Source of the DNA: Nonomuraea turcica
GTDB taxonomy: Bacteria; Actinomycetota; Actinomycetes; Streptosporangiales; Streptosporangiaceae
Direction of reading: 5' to 3'
Length of the DNA: 64,000 nucleotides
Assembly (NCBI RefSeq): GCF_030718205.1
Contig: NZ_JAUZQF010000036.1
Span: 1 to 64,000, forward strand
Shown in pieces: positions 1 through 7,753 of the stretch. The position numbers were made by a program, and so were the translations under genes. How positions within the stretch are numbered: position 1 is the first letter of the stretch; the number at the start of each line of letters is the position of its first letter. The notes below the pieces were generated by a model. It searched no databases and was not told where the DNA came from. It saw only the letters and a list, made by a program, of their open reading frames with translations.

Positions 1-170
1 ATCCCATTCCAGACCGTGTCGAAGTGCTCGAACGTGATCGGCCACGGCAGGATCGACGTGGATCCCCTCGGCCGGAACGCGAAGACCAGCATCCAGTAGA
101 AGGGCACCAGCGTGAACAGCAGGTACAGGCCCAGCGGGACGTAGATCTGCCAGCGGCGCGCCCCCCTCAT
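1..170 (-). CDS. Sugar ABC transporter permease, MalG type (partial, N-terminus)
   Basis: Only the first ~56 codons lie in the window. The protein starts with a short basic stretch, then a hydrophobic segment (about residues 10-30) ending in a VPFYWMLVFAFRP-like sequence, followed by a periplasmic-loop phrase of the type W-P-x-T-F-E-H-F. This is the usual N-terminus of the second permease (MalG/UgpE type) of carbohydrate uptake-1 transporters. Its ATG overlaps the stop of the upstream permease by 4 bp (ATGA at 167-170), so the two are translationally coupled. The sugar cannot be told from the sequence. The substrate-binding protein would be expected further left. Confidence 0.85.
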   Translation of the reverse strand, partial: MRGARRWQIYVPLGLYLLFTLVPFYWMLVFAFRPRGSTSILPWPITFEHFDTVWNG

Positions 171-1054
171 GACTTGGCTCCGAACTTGCTCAGCCGCAGG
201 TAGGCGATGGAGAAGAAGGTCAGGATCAGGAACGCCACCGTGGTCAACGCGGTCGCGTAGCCGAAGTTGTGCGACTGGGCGGCCTGCTGCGCGACGTACA
301 GCGGCAGCGTGGTGGTCTGGTGCGCGGGACCGCCGCCGGTCAGCGTGTAGAGCAGGTCGACGTTGTTGAACTCCCACACCGAGCGCAGCAGCGTGGACAG
401 GATGATCGCGTCCCGCAGATGCGGCAGCGTGATGTGCAGGAATCGGCGCAACCGGCTCGCGCCATCCACGGCGGCGGCCTCGTACAGGTCCTTCGACACC
501 GACTGCAGGTCGGCCAGGAGCAGGATGGCGAAGAACGGCACCCCACGCCACAGCTCGGCCAGCACAGCCGCCCAGAACACGGTATCCGGGTTCGCCAGCG
601 GGGCCGCCCCATACTCCATCAACCCCATGTCCGCCAGATAGCGCGACATCCCGGTGAACGGGTTGTACAGCAGCACCCAGATCGCGGTGGTCAGCACCCC
701 GGAGACCGCCCACGGGGAGAAGACCAGCGCCCGTGACAACGCCCGACCGACGAAGCTCTCGTTGACGATCAGCGCGAGCGCGAGCCCGAGCAGCAACTGC
801 AGCACGACCTCGACGACCACCCACTTGACGCTGAAGCCGAGGCTCTGCCAGAAGATCGGGTCCTCGAACAGCAGCGTGCGGAAGTTCTCCAGCCCGGCGA
901 AGCCGTTGTCCCAGGGTTTGGTCACGTTGTAGTGCTGGAGGCTGTAGTACAGCACGCTGCCCATCGGGTAGACGAGGAACCCGAGCATCGCGATCAACGA
1001 CGGCGCGATCAGCACATATGGTGTCCAAGGTCCCGCTCGGCGTGGTGGCGCCAA
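167..1054 (-). CDS. Sugar ABC transporter permease, MalF/UgpA type
   Basis: About 295 residues with six predicted membrane segments. An EAAxxDGA coupling motif (EAAAVDGASRLRRF) lies about 80 residues from the C-terminus; this is the EAA loop that docks on the ATPase of MalF-type permeases. I chose a TTG start at 1054 because GGAG lies 9 nt upstream and it gives the normal short cytoplasmic tail before the first membrane helix; the longer reading to 1156 would run through the operator palindromes. It is the first gene of an operon with the MalG-type permease and is divergent from a LacI regulator, which implies sugar-induced expression. Confidence 0.88.
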   Translation of the reverse strand: MAPPRRAGPWTPYVLIAPSLIAMLGFLVYPMGSVLYYSLQHYNVTKPWDNGFAGLENFRTLLFEDPIFWQSLGFSVKWVVVEVVLQLLLGLALALIVNESFVGRALSRALVFSPWAVSGVLTTAIWVLLYNPFTGMSRYLADMGLMEYGAAPLANPDTVFWAAVLAELWRGVPFFAILLLADLQSVSKDLYEAAAVDGASRLRRFLHITLPHLRDAIILSTLLRSVWEFNNVDLLYTLTGGGPAHQTTTLPLYVAQQAAQSHNFGYATALTTVAFLILTFFSIAYLRLSKFGAKS

Positions 1055-1081
1055 CGTGCACGACTCCTTCGGGGGCAGGGG

Positions 1082-1124
1082 TGCAATCGGTTGCAGGAAA
1101 CGTTGCGGTAGCACGACCGCAACG
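1082..1124. promoter_or_regulatory. Operator palindromes between permease operon and LacI gene
   Basis: Two inverted repeats lie in the divergent promoter region. TGCAATCGGTTGCA (1082-1095) has perfect 5-bp arms and fits the LacI/GalR-type pattern TGxAAxCGxTxxCA. CGTTGCGGT (1101-1109) and ACCGCAACG (1116-1124) are perfect 9-bp arms with a 6-nt spacer. Placement just upstream of the permease start suggests that the adjacent LacI protein represses the transporter from here; that link is inferred. Confidence 0.7.
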
Positions 1125-1167
1125 TCAATGGCGTGGAAGCGCGCCGGCGCCACCATCAGGGCAAATG

Positions 1168-1188
1168 CCGAAATCTCGAAATTTTCGG
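1168..1188. promoter_or_regulatory. CGAAATTTTCG operator-like palindrome upstream of LacI gene
   Basis: CGAAATTTTCG (1177-1187) matches the CGAAAnTTTCG palindrome used by xylan-type LacI regulators in streptomycetes. It is nested in a wider repeat with CCGAAA (1168-1173) and TTTCGG (1183-1188). It lies about 50 bp before the LacI start codon, where autoregulation is usual. The GAAAnTTTC core recurs before other genes of this window (31374, 40375, 49758). Confidence 0.55.
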
Positions 1189-1234
1189 TCTCATGGCCTG
1201 GCCTTTTACCCGGCGCGCGGAGGAAAGTGGGGAC

Positions 1235-2257
1235 ATGACCGCCGACGACCAGCCCCAGCCGCTTCCCAAGCTAGCGGTGATCGCCCGTGAGGCCGGCGTG
1301 TCCGTCGCAACCGTTTCCAAAGCGCTCAACGGCAGATCCGACGTCTCCCCCCATACCCGCCGCCTGATCGCCGAGGTGCTGGAGCGGCGCGGCTACCCCA
1401 GACAGCGCGTCAAGCCGGCGCGCGGCAGCCTGGTCGACGTCATGCTGCAGGGCCTGGACTCGGTGTACGCGCTGGCGATCCTCGGCGGCGTCGAGGACGC
1501 GGCCTGGCGGCTGGGCGTGGACCTGGTGGTCTCCGCGGTGGTCGACCGCACCAAGAACGGCCAGCCGCCGCCTGCCTGGCTGGACCGGATCAGTGCCCGC
1601 GACAGCGCGGGCGTGCTGCTGGTGCGCACGTCGCCGACCGCCACGCAGCGGACGTGGCTGGCCGACCGCGGAATCCCGACGGTGATCGTGGACCCCCGGC
1701 GCAAGCCCTCGCCCGGGGTGCCGGTCGTCGTCTCGGCCAACCGGGCCGGCGCCAGGACCGCCACCGAGCACCTGATCAACCTCGGACACGAGCGCATCGC
1801 CATCGTCACCGGCCGCCCGGGGGTGCCGTGCGCGGCCGAGCGGCTGGCCGGCTACCGCGACGCCATGGCCGCGGCCGGGCTACGGGTGGACCCGCGGTGG
1901 GAAGTGTGCGGATATTTCCAGACCGAGGGTGCCTCGCGGGCCACCCGGGAACTGCTCGCCACGCTCCCCGAGCCGCCGACCGCCGTCTTCGCCTGCTCCG
2001 ACTCGATGGCCGTCGGGGTCTACCAGGCCCTCGGCGAGCACGGGCTCCATGTGCCCGATGACGTGAGCGTGGTCGGCTACGACGACTCGTGGGCGGCCGA
2101 GCATGTCTCACCGGCCCTGACGACCGTCCGCCAGCCGTGGCCCGAGCTGGGCTCCGCTGCCCTGACCGCGCTGCTGTCCGGCGCGCCCGCGACCCGCACG
2201 GAGTTGCCCACGGCCCTCGTCATCAGATCGAGCACGGGTGGGTCCCCGCGGGTCTGA
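1235..2257 (+). CDS. LacI-family transcriptional regulator
   Basis: 340 residues from the ATG at 1235, which has an AGGAAAG ribosome site; a longer in-frame reading exists but would include the operator region. Residues ~12-60 form the LacI helix-turn-helix (IAREAGVSVATVSKALNG, then the hinge region). The remainder is a periplasmic-binding-protein-like sugar sensor: VVDPRR, the GHERIAIVTGRPG phrase, the TAVFACSDSMAVGVYQAL segment, and the C-terminal VVGYDDSWAAEHVSPALTTVRQP block are all recognisable. It is divergent from the sugar permease operon, so it most likely represses that operon in the absence of the imported sugar. Ligand unknown. Confidence 0.93.
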   Translation: MTADDQPQPLPKLAVIAREAGVSVATVSKALNGRSDVSPHTRRLIAEVLERRGYPRQRVKPARGSLVDVMLQGLDSVYALAILGGVEDAAWRLGVDLVVSAVVDRTKNGQPPPAWLDRISARDSAGVLLVRTSPTATQRTWLADRGIPTVIVDPRRKPSPGVPVVVSANRAGARTATEHLINLGHERIAIVTGRPGVPCAAERLAGYRDAMAAAGLRVDPRWEVCGYFQTEGASRATRELLATLPEPPTAVFACSDSMAVGVYQALGEHGLHVPDDVSVVGYDDSWAAEHVSPALTTVRQPWPELGSAALTALLSGAPATRTELPTALVIRSSTGGSPRV

Positions 2258-2338
2258 GCATGTAGCCCGCGCCACGCACCGTATGGATCATCGGCCCATG
2301 CTCGTTGTCGATCTTGCGGCGCAGGTAGGAAATTGCCT
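2223..2338 (-). pseudogene. Remnant of an OmpR/PhoB-type response regulator (C-terminal winged helix)
   Basis: Reading the minus strand from about 2338 gives AISYLRRKIDNEHGPMIHTV followed by RGAGYMLR and a stop at 2223-2225. This is the recognition-helix and wing end of an OmpR-family DNA-binding domain (family pattern YLRRKID...P.IHTVRGVGYxLR). Nothing upstream continues it: no receiver domain and no start, so it is a roughly 38-codon leftover. Its last bases overlap the end of the LacI gene on the other strand. It indicates a past deletion at this point. Confidence 0.7.
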
Positions 2339-2600
2339 GTGAGCAGCGTACGGGCCCGTTTCCCGAGCCTCGCGCGGATCCTGAGAAAGAACCCGATAAA
2401 GAGCTGAAAATCGCATGAGAGAAGTCGTGTGGTGGAGATCACGGAATACAGGTCAGGGCCACGAGCTGCGCTCATGCGATTCATATGGTCGTGACAGATC
2501 GCTCTTAGATTCGGCTTGCAGAGTGTTCGGCATGAGGACGGCCTTCGGGAGCTGAATACAGATGTTCGGCCAGGTCCGTCCCGGATTGGATTGTTAACTC
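2339..2600. other. Non-coding stretch upstream of secreted protein gene
   Basis: No convincing gene. The region is less GC-rich than its surroundings. It holds a widely spaced inverted repeat, TCGCATGAG (2411-2419) and CTCATGCGA (2471-2479). It presumably carries the promoter of the gene starting at 2601, but I cannot define -35/-10 boxes with confidence. Confidence 0.4.
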
Positions 2601-3077
2601 GTGCGCTTCGCCAAGCCCCTCACCGTGACCCTCGTCAGTGCGGCCCTGCTCACCCTGCCGTTCTCGGGCGCCGCCCTCGCGGACACGCCCAAGCCCCAGC
2701 CCACAGTGACGATCACGACGCTGGATCCGGCGCAGCCCGTGAACGTGTACCCGGCGTGGGACCAGGACGCCAAGCGCCGGGTCGCGGTCAAGGTCTCCGT
2801 GGAGCCCGGCCGCGTGCGGGCCGGCGACACCTACGAGGTGACGATCGTGGCCAAGGGCGTTTCCTCGGGCAGGGCCACGGTGACGAGCCCTGAGGGCAAG
2901 ACGTACCGCGTGGCGCTGTCCGGCGGCCGCGCCACTCTCACGCTGACCGCGCCGGCCAAGTCCAAGCCGGGCAAGAAGACCGTGACCGTCAAGGTCGGCA
3001 ACAAGGTCGCCACCGCCTCGTTCACCGTGGTCGACGCCAAGAAGCCGCGTGACGACCGCCACCACGACGGGCGATGA
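2601..3077 (+). CDS. Small secreted protein, unknown function
   Basis: 158 residues. Residues 1-27 are a clear Sec signal peptide (basic start, hydrophobic core ending LPFSGAALA, cleavage before DT). The mature part is rich in Val, Thr and Lys, with alternating beta-strand pattern (VTITTLDPAQPVNVYP; YEVTIVAKGVSSGRATVTSP; GKKTVTVKVGNKVATASFTV) suggesting one Ig-like or DUF11-like beta sandwich, and ends in a charged DDRHHDG tail. Start is GTG at 2601 with no good ribosome site, so it may be leaderless. Monocistronic, closed by the hairpin at 3098-3149. Family not recognised. Confidence 0.75.
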   Translation: MRFAKPLTVTLVSAALLTLPFSGAALADTPKPQPTVTITTLDPAQPVNVYPAWDQDAKRRVAVKVSVEPGRVRAGDTYEVTIVAKGVSSGRATVTSPEGKTYRVALSGGRATLTLTAPAKSKPGKKTVTVKVGNKVATASFTVVDAKKPRDDRHHDGR

Positions 3078-3097
3078 CCGCACCCCTTTCCGAGCCA

Positions 3098-3149
3098 CCC
3101 CGCCGAGACCAGCCCATTGGATCCCTCTCCCCTGCTGGTCTCGGCGGGG
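3098..3149 (+). terminator. Strong hairpin terminator
   Basis: Perfect 16-bp arms: CCCCGCCGAGACCAGC (3098-3113) and GCTGGTCTCGGCGGGG (3134-3149), 20-nt loop, starting 20 bp after the stop codon of the secreted protein. There is no long T run after it, as is usual in actinomycetes. Confidence 0.8.
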
Positions 3150-3167
3150 TCATTGTGTGTGCCTCCA

Positions 3168-3197
3168 GGCCGCTAGATCTGATCTAGCGGCCTTTCT
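3168..3197 (+). terminator. Second hairpin with T-rich tail
   Basis: GGCCGCTAGATC (3168-3179) and GATCTAGCGGCC (3181-3192) are perfect 12-bp arms around a single T, followed by TTTCT. It could be a second terminator for the secreted-protein gene or an operator for the downstream reductase operon 40 bp away. Confidence 0.6.
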
Positions 3198-3238
3198 CGC
3201 GCCTGGAGAGTGACGGCGCAGAAGGGAGGGGGCGGACC

Positions 3239-3805
3239 ATGAGCCCGTTGCGGGTAACGGTGATCATCGGCAGCACCCGGGTCGGGCGCGTCGGCGACGC
3301 GGTCGGGCACTGGTTCGCCGAGCGCGCCCGCTGCCGTGAGGACCTCGCGGTCGAGGTGCTCGACCTGGCCGGGTACGCCTTTCCCGGCTGCTATCCGGCC
3401 GCCGCCACCCCCGCCATGCGTGGCTTCACCGCGGCGGTCGGCGGCGCGGAGGCGTTCGTGGTGGTCACGCCCGAGTACAACCGCAGCTTCCCCGCCTCGC
3501 TCAAGCAGGCGATCGACTTCGCCTACGACGAGTGGCAGGCCAAGCCGGTCGGATTCGTGGCCTACGGCTCAGGCTCGGCCGGACTCTACGCGGTCGAGCA
3601 GCTCCGTACAGTCTTCTGCGCCCTGCACGCCGTCACCATGCGCGACTGGGTAGGGCTGGACCTGCTCGGGGAGGGCTTCGAGGGATGCGGGCGGCCCCGC
3701 GACACCGACGACCGGCTGCGTGCGATCGCGGCCATGCTCGACCAGCTCACGTGGTGGGGCCGCGCCCTGCGGGACGCCCGCCGCGCCCAGCCGTACGTCT
3801 CGTGA
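3239..3805 (+). CDS. NADPH-dependent FMN reductase family protein
   Basis: 188 residues, the usual length for this flavodoxin-like family. The N-terminus has the phosphate-binding loop IIGSTRVGRVGDAV, and residues ~80-95 carry the TPEYNRSFPASLKQAIDF signature that contacts the flavin. Such enzymes use NAD(P)H to reduce free flavin or quinones in the cytosol. Start ATG with a purine-rich GGGAGGGGGCGG site. It is followed 19 bp later by the exporter genes, so it is probably co-transcribed with them and could supply reduced flavin or detoxify the exported compound; that role is inference. Confidence 0.88.
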   Translation: MSPLRVTVIIGSTRVGRVGDAVGHWFAERARCREDLAVEVLDLAGYAFPGCYPAAATPAMRGFTAAVGGAEAFVVVTPEYNRSFPASLKQAIDFAYDEWQAKPVGFVAYGSGSAGLYAVEQLRTVFCALHAVTMRDWVGLDLLGEGFEGCGRPRDTDDRLRAIAAMLDQLTWWGRALRDARRAQPYVS

Positions 3806-3824
3806 CTTCAGGGAAAGGATGATC

Positions 3825-4787
3825 ATGCTGGCGATAGAGACCTCAGGACTGGTCAAGACCTTCGGCGACACCCGGGCCGTCGACGGACTCGACCTCAAGG
3901 TGCCGGCCGGCGCCGTGTACGGCGTGCTCGGCCCCAACGGCGCGGGCAAGACGACCGCGGTGCGCATGCTGGCCACGCTGCTGAAACCGGACGGCGGTCA
4001 GGCGAGCGTGTTCGGGCACGACGTGGTACGCGAGGCGGACGCCGTACGGAGCCGGGTGAGCCTGACCGGCCAGTACGCCTCCGTGGACGAGGAGATGACC
4101 GGCGAGGAGAACCTGATCCTGCTCGCCCGCCTGCTCGGCCACCGCAAGCCCGCCGCCAGGGAGCGGGCGGCACAACTGCTGGAGGCGTTCGGGCTGGCGG
4201 AGGCCGGGGGGCGGCAGGTCAAGACGTACTCGGGCGGCATGCGGCGGCGCATCGACATCGCGGCCAGCATCCTCAACACGCCCGACCTGCTCTTCCTGGA
4301 CGAGCCGACCACCGGGCTGGACCCGCGCAGCCGCAACAACGTCTGGGACATCGTCCGCATCGTCGTGGCCCACGGCACCACAGTGCTGCTGACCACGCAA
4401 TACCTGGAGGAGGCCGACCGGCTCGCGAGCCGCATCGCGGTCATCGACCACGGCAGGGTCATCGCCGAGGGCACTCCGGGCGAGCTGAAGTCGTCCGTCG
4501 GCGCGGGCTCGGTCCACGTACGGCTGCGTGACCCGGCCACCCGCCCCGACGCCGAGCGGGTGCTGGCTGAAACCCTGGACGCGCCCGTCTACCTGGAGTC
4601 CGACCCGGTCGCCCTGACCGCGCGCGTCACCGGGAGCGGCAACGAGGCGGAGCAGGCCTCGCGTGCCCTCCACCGGCTGGCCGAGGCCGGCATCGTCGTC
4701 GACGACTTCTCCCTCGGCCAGCCCAGCCTGGACGAGGTCTTCCTGGCCCTCACCGACCACCGCGCCACCGAGGAGGCGGCAGCATGA
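3825..4787 (+). CDS. Daunorubicin-resistance-type ABC transporter, ATPase (DrrA-like)
   Basis: 320 residues. Walker A GPNGAGKTT (~residue 35), ABC signature YSGGMRRRID, Walker B LLFLDEPTTGLD and the switch-region Q/H (TTQYLEEADRLA) are all intact. The C-terminal ~90 residues resemble the DUF4162 extension of DrrA proteins. I place the start at 3825 because the GGGAAAGG site is then 6 nt away; an in-frame ATG at 3819 is too close. It energises export together with the permease whose ATG overlaps its stop (ATGA, 4784-4787). Substrates in this family are hydrophobic drugs or secondary metabolites. Confidence 0.92.
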   Translation: MLAIETSGLVKTFGDTRAVDGLDLKVPAGAVYGVLGPNGAGKTTAVRMLATLLKPDGGQASVFGHDVVREADAVRSRVSLTGQYASVDEEMTGEENLILLARLLGHRKPAARERAAQLLEAFGLAEAGGRQVKTYSGGMRRRIDIAASILNTPDLLFLDEPTTGLDPRSRNNVWDIVRIVVAHGTTVLLTTQYLEEADRLASRIAVIDHGRVIAEGTPGELKSSVGAGSVHVRLRDPATRPDAERVLAETLDAPVYLESDPVALTARVTGSGNEAEQASRALHRLAEAGIVVDDFSLGQPSLDEVFLALTDHRATEEAAA

Positions 4788-5626
4788 GCACAACTACCGA
4801 GAGCGGCACCACGTACGCGCCCGCGGCCGACGCCCTGGGCACGGTCCTGGCGCCGGGGGCGAGACCGCCGCGGCCGAGCGCCTGGTCGGCGTCGGTCACG
4901 TTCGGCTGGCGGGCGATGTTGAAGATCAAGCACGTGCCCGAGCAGCTCTTCGACGTGACGGCGTTCCCCCTGATGATGACGCTGATGTTCACGTACCTGT
5001 TCGGCGGCGCGCTGGCCGGGTCGCCGACCGAATACCTACAGTTCCTGCTGCCGGGCATCATGGTGACGAGCGTCGTGATGATCACTATGTACACCGGTGT
5101 GGAGGTCAACAAGGACATCGAGAAGGGGGTCTTCGACCGCTTCCGCACCCTGCCGATCTGGCGGCCATCCACCATGGTCGGCTACCTGCTGGGCGACCTG
5201 CTGCGGTACACGATCGCCTCGGTCGTCATCCTGGCGGTCGGGCTGGTGCTGGGCTTCCGCCCGCTGGGCGGGGTCACCGGCGCGGTGGGCGGAATCCTGC
5301 TCCTGCTCGCCTTCTCGTTCGCGTTCTCCTGGTTGTGGACCATGTTCGGGCTGCTGTTGCGCAGCGAGAAGTCGGTGATGGGGGTCAGCATGCTGGTGCT
5401 GATGCCGCTGACCTTCCTGAGCAACGTCTATGTCGATCCGTCCACCATGCCGGGCTGGCTGCAGGTGTTCGTGAACGCCAGCCCGATCACCCACCTGGTG
5501 AGCGCCGTACGGTCCCTGATGGGCGGCACGCCGGACGCCGGTGAGATCACGTGGGTCCTGGTGTCCTCAGGTGTCCTGATCGCGGTCTTCGGCACGCTGA
5601 CCATGCGGCTCTACAACCGCAAGTAA
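4784..5626 (+). CDS. ABC-2 type permease (DrrB-like)
   Basis: 280 residues with a ~50-residue cytoplasmic start (PRPSAWSASVTFGWRAMLKIKH), then about six membrane segments. The phrases YLQFLLPGIMV, GVFDRFRTLPI, and PLTFLSNVYVDPSTMPGWLQ followed by NPIT-like NASPITHLV are the standard landmarks of DrrB/ABC-2 permeases. Translationally coupled to the ATPase. Together they form a half-size drug/metabolite exporter in the plasma membrane. Confidence 0.92.
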   Translation: MSTTTESGTTYAPAADALGTVLAPGARPPRPSAWSASVTFGWRAMLKIKHVPEQLFDVTAFPLMMTLMFTYLFGGALAGSPTEYLQFLLPGIMVTSVVMITMYTGVEVNKDIEKGVFDRFRTLPIWRPSTMVGYLLGDLLRYTIASVVILAVGLVLGFRPLGGVTGAVGGILLLLAFSFAFSWLWTMFGLLLRSEKSVMGVSMLVLMPLTFLSNVYVDPSTMPGWLQVFVNASPITHLVSAVRSLMGGTPDAGEITWVLVSSGVLIAVFGTLTMRLYNRK

Positions 5627-5633
5627 GCCGCGT

Positions 5634-5657
5634 CTGTGCCCGGTCCCCCGGGCACAG
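5634..5657 (+). terminator. Short hairpin after the exporter operon
   Basis: CTGTGCCCGG (5634-5643) and CCGGGCACAG (5648-5657), 4-nt loop, 8 bp after the permease stop and 8 bp before the next start codon. No T run; it may be a terminator or an attenuator that lowers expression of the downstream methyltransferase. Confidence 0.55.
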
Positions 5658-5664
5658 ATGGGTT

Positions 5665-6393
5665 ATGCCAGAGAACAGCTTCGACGAACGGACCGCGGAG
5701 ACGTACGAAGCCAAGTGGCCTGAACTGTTCGACCCGGCGGTGGTCGATCCGGTGGTGGACTTCCTCGTCGAGCTTGCCGGATCCGGCGCCGCTCTCGAAC
5801 TTGGCGTCGGCACCGGCCGCATCGCCCTGCCGCTCAGCCGGCGCGGTGTCCCCGTGCACGGGATCGAGCTGTCCCCGGCCATGGCGGCGCGGCTGCGGGC
5901 CGCGCCCGGCTCGGAGAACGTCGGCGTGACGATCGGCGACTTCGCGACCACCAGGGTGAGCGGGCCCTTCAAGGTGGCGTACCTGGTGCGCAACACGATC
6001 ACCAACCTGACGACGCAGGACGAGCAGGTCGAGTGCTTCCGCTCGGTGGCGGCGCAGTTGGAGCCGGGCGGCTGCTTCGTCATCGAGGTGTACGTCCCCG
6101 AGCTGCGCCGGCTCCCGCCCGGCCAGACCGTCCACCCGTTCACCGTGACGCCCGAGCACCTGGGTTTCGAGGAGTACGACGTCGCGACGCAGATCGCGTA
6201 CTCCCATCACTACTGGGTGGTGGACGGTCAGCTCGAGACCCGCTCGACGCCGCACCGCTACGTGTGGCCGGCGGAGCTGGATCTCATGGCGCGGCTGGCC
6301 GGGATGACGTTGCACGAGCGCTGGGCCGGCTGGAAACGGGAGCCCTTCACCGGCGAGAGCCGCAGCCATGTATCGGTGTGGCGGAAGACGTGA
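5665..6393 (+). CDS. Class I SAM-dependent methyltransferase
   Basis: 242 residues. Motif I is ALELGVGTGRIALPL (residues ~38-52), the acidic post-I position is in VHGIELSP, and the VTIGDFATT segment fits motif II. Substrate unknown; the fold is that of small-molecule methyltransferases. I chose the ATG at 5665; the longer upstream reading overlaps the exporter. Neighbours (exporter upstream, P450 downstream) suggest tailoring of a small metabolite. Confidence 0.85.
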   Translation: MPENSFDERTAETYEAKWPELFDPAVVDPVVDFLVELAGSGAALELGVGTGRIALPLSRRGVPVHGIELSPAMAARLRAAPGSENVGVTIGDFATTRVSGPFKVAYLVRNTITNLTTQDEQVECFRSVAAQLEPGGCFVIEVYVPELRRLPPGQTVHPFTVTPEHLGFEEYDVATQIAYSHHYWVVDGQLETRSTPHRYVWPAELDLMARLAGMTLHERWAGWKREPFTGESRSHVSVWRKT

Positions 6394-6487
6394 TTCGGTC
6401 TCATATCTGATCGGCGATCACACTGGAACGGCCCCTCCGAGGTTGTTACGGTTTACGCGACCAACGACGATCATCAAGGGGTTCCCC

Positions 6488-7690
6488 ATGACCGAGTCCT
6501 CGGCGATGCCGCTGCACATGCGGCGGGTGGAGTTCGACCCGGCTCCGGAGCTGGCGGCGGCACGTGACGAGGAGGGGGTCAAGCGGGTCCCCAGCGTGTA
6601 CGGCGGCGGGGCGGAGGCCTGGCTCGTGACCCGGTACGCAGATGTACGCGAGGTGCTCGGCGACGCCGAGCGATTCAAGATCGCACCACAGACCATTGCC
6701 CGGCTCCCTGGAGCGCCGGAGCTGACCAAGGAGCAGCTCGCCAAGATCAACGCGGGCAATCTGATCGGCGTGGACCCGCCAGAGCACACGCGGCTGCGGC
6801 GCATGCTGACCCCCGAGTTCACGATCCGGCGCATGCGCCGTCTGGAGCCGCGGATCAAGCGCATCATCGACGACCACCTGGACGCGATGGAGGCCGCCGG
6901 GTCCCCGGCCGACCTGGTGTCGTCGTTCGCGCTGCCGATCCCGTCGCTGGTGATCTGCGAGCTGCTCGGCGTCCCGTACGAGGAGCGCGAGGGCTTCCAA
7001 TACCGCTCCAGCAGGATGCTCGACATGACCGTGCCCGCCGAGGAGCGGGTGGGGCTGCAGTTCCAGGCGCGCGCTTACATGGAGGACCTGGTCCGGCGCA
7101 TCCAGGCGGACCCGGGCGAGGACCTGCTCGGCATGCTGGTCCGCGAGCACGGCGACGACCTGACCACCGACGAGCTCATCGGCATCGGGAGCCTGCTGCT
7201 GTTCGCCGGGCACGAGACCACCTCCAACATGCTCTCCCTGGGCACGCTGGCGCTGCTGCGTCACCCCGAGCAGCTGGAGCTGCTGAAGAAGGAGCCCGAG
7301 TGGATCGACGGCGCGGTGGAGGAGCTGCTGCGCTGGCTCAGCATCGTGAACTCGGGCACCACCAAGGTCGCCACGACCGATGTCGAGCTCGGCGGGAAGA
7401 AGATCGCGGCCGGCGACCTGGTGATCTGCGCCCTGTCCGCCGCCAACCGCGACCCTGGGCTCATGGCCGACGCGGACAAGTTCGACCTCGTACGCGGCCT
7501 GCCCGGCCACGTCGCCTTCGGTCACGGCGTCCACCACTGCCTGGGGGCCCCGCTCGCCCGCATGGAGCTGAAGATCGCATTCCCGGCGCTGTTCCGGCGG
7601 TTCCCCGGGTTGCGCCCGACAGAGAACACACCGCAGTTCCGCTCGTCCAGCATCGTCTACGGCCTGTCCTCCCTGGAGGTCGCCTGGTAG
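6488..7690 (+). CDS. Cytochrome P450
   Basis: 400 residues, the standard length of soluble bacterial P450s. The oxygen-activating I-helix motif AGHETT (~residue 241), the K-helix ExxR (in VEELLRW, ~277) and the haem loop FGHGVHHCLGAPLAR with the thiolate cysteine at ~351 are complete. Start ATG at 6488 has AAGGGG upstream. The type resembles CYP105/107-like tailoring enzymes of actinomycetes. No ferredoxin gene is adjacent, so redox partners must be supplied from elsewhere. Confidence 0.95.
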   Translation: MTESSAMPLHMRRVEFDPAPELAAARDEEGVKRVPSVYGGGAEAWLVTRYADVREVLGDAERFKIAPQTIARLPGAPELTKEQLAKINAGNLIGVDPPEHTRLRRMLTPEFTIRRMRRLEPRIKRIIDDHLDAMEAAGSPADLVSSFALPIPSLVICELLGVPYEEREGFQYRSSRMLDMTVPAEERVGLQFQARAYMEDLVRRIQADPGEDLLGMLVREHGDDLTTDELIGIGSLLLFAGHETTSNMLSLGTLALLRHPEQLELLKKEPEWIDGAVEELLRWLSIVNSGTTKVATTDVELGGKKIAAGDLVICALSAANRDPGLMADADKFDLVRGLPGHVAFGHGVHHCLGAPLARMELKIAFPALFRRFPGLRPTENTPQFRSSSIVYGLSSLEVAW

Positions 7691-7753
7691 CGGATGTGCC
7701 GGTGGCTTGGTCGGTGGCTTTGTCGGTGGCGGCGGGTAGCGTGAACAACCGTC

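Noticed and set aside
2411..2479. Inverted repeat TCGCATGAG/CTCATGCGA as IS end or terminator
   Set aside because: Arms are 51 bp apart, no transposase fragment or target duplication is visible; probably chance.
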